Under the pieces are notes generated by a model. That model was given only the letters and a program-made list of their open reading frames with translations. It did not search any database and was not told where the DNA came from. Of a stretch of DNA of 64,000 nucleotides, positions 62,726-64,000 are shown one piece after another. The position numbers were made by a program, and so were the translations under genes. Each line of letters starts with the position of its first letter. Within the stretch, counting starts at the first letter, position 1. This DNA comes from Epiperipatus broadwayi (lineage: Eukaryota > Onychophora > Udeonychophora > Euonychophora > Peripatidae). Where the stretch lies: assembly GCA_028023455.1 (NCBI GenBank), contig JAQFVV010006271.1:2998673-3062672 (forward strand), read 5' to 3'.

Positions 62726-64000
62726 TTTGCTAATTACGTTTTATATGTTTATGTTTGCAATGAAGTTTTCAGTCATGATTACTACCATCATATAATTATT
62801 AAATTGAATAAGACTTTTAAATCAAATTTAATAAATAATAAGTTTATGCATAAAAATTAATAATAAGACAATTAATAAATATTATGTAATAGTTTAAATT
62901 AATGTATCATAGAATATTCAATTTTTTTCAACTACAAATGACACAAAAGATTAGTTAATCATTTTCAAACCCCCAGTAATATTAAATTATATGTTTTCAG
63001 TAGACAGTATATACTTATAAGTCATATAAAGGAAAATATTAATTTGATATTGTATGTTCATTGACCATTTATCAGCAAACAAAAACAAAGTATTAAATAA
63101 AGTCTCTTATGATTATTTAAATATAAATTTAGACTAATTAAAATTTTGTTTTGATTAGTTAAAAATTTATGTATTCACTTTCACTTCTGCTCTTTAAATT
63201 ATCTTTTAAAACATAAACAATATTAAATCAAAATAATAACATAAATATAATATACAACCTTCTTGATAATTAACTGATATTTTCATTTAAGTAACAAATC
63301 CACTGAGGATTTGATATTGTAATATACAATAGTTTTTAAAAGGGTTTTTAAAAACATCTATAGTTTATTTAGCAAAATAATTTTTAATAATTCCTGGTAA
63401 GATTTCATAGTGTAGTTGACTTTAATTAATATACATTATATATATCAACATGAAAATTATTCTATTTAAAATTATTATACTTTTATCAAGTTATTTATTT
63501 CTTTGTTAGCATCAGATACATGCATATAACTCATAGTATGTTAAATATTCCAGCATTTTTAAAAAAAAAACAGTTATAATTATTTCATTTAGTTATAATA
63601 TTATTTTATATTTTATTCTTTACAAATTAGTAACTCATATTAGCATTGTATGTGCGTTAATTTAGATATTATAATTAAATATTTTAACAAAATTTCTTTT
63701 AGGAGACTAAAAAAAAACAAATTTCATTTTAGTTGTTGTAGGATTATTTTAATGAATAATTTATCTTTGAAGCAAATTAAAAATTTCCTATTTATCTTTA
63801 CACATTGTTGTTTAAACAATATGTATCATTTTAAAAAAAAAGTATTTATTTACTGAAAAAAGCAGTATTAACTGAAGTGTTTGCTATACATAATATATAT
63901 ATATAGACACAATGAAGTAAGAAAAGTATCTCAACTTAAAATCACAGCATTATGTATTATTTGTTTGTTTATGCATTAATGAAATCATGAAACTAGATAC
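62726..64000. other. AT-rich spacer, no supported gene
   Basis: Only short low-complexity frames. A short (TA)n at about 63,892-63,904. Confidence 0.5.

Overview
The window is AT-rich, repeat-dominated eukaryotic DNA, most likely from an invertebrate animal. It has no operons, no bacterial-type genes and no convincing host gene. All recognisable coding matter is decayed retroelement: Penelope-like elements (reverse transcriptase plus GIY-YIG endonuclease), an RTE-clade LINE, a second LINE fragment, and an LTR element with only gag remnants. The rest is AT-rich spacer with long (TA)n tracts, one very long (TAA)n tract, tandem repeats and several large palindromes. The species cannot be named from the sequence.

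Layout. 1-4,978 and 10,839-15,719 are two copies of one segmental duplication. Each carries a head-to-head pair of 5'-truncated Penelope-like elements (PLE family 1) with the same inversion junction, followed by about 2.5 kb of non-coding DNA. Between them (8.3-10.7 kb) lie copies of a second Penelope family (PLE2), including a nearly perfect palindrome. In the second duplication copy the similarity runs into an array of 456-bp tandem repeats (15,445-17,144). Every unit encodes a recognisable type I hammerhead ribozyme, and the array is preceded by an inverted fragment of the unit and flanked by a 13-bp direct repeat. This retrozyme-like insertion is the most interesting object in the window. 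22.0-24.45 kb is a foldback-type structure built of 319-bp tandem repeats in both orientations. 32.3-34.9 kb holds a decayed LINE (ORF1 and endonuclease start) on the minus strand. 35.08-41.08 kb is a minus-strand LTR element with about 2.07-kb LTRs and a gag-like interior. 46.6-46.9 kb is an inverted repeat with degenerate hammerheads in both arms. 48.0-48.8 and 51.8-52.1 kb hold a MITE-like family. 52.37-54.13 and 60.9-62.7 kb are inverted copies of a non-coding element with internal tandem repeats; the RTE LINE lies between them (54.4-57.3 kb).

How the parts may work together (inference). Penelope-like elements are known to carry hammerhead ribozymes, and animal retrozymes are thought to borrow their machinery. 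Here full-core hammerhead repeats with a Penelope-style inverted-plus-tandem insertion structure lie within a few kb of Penelope copies whose own 3' ends carry a variant hammerhead-like fold. No autonomous element in the window is intact.
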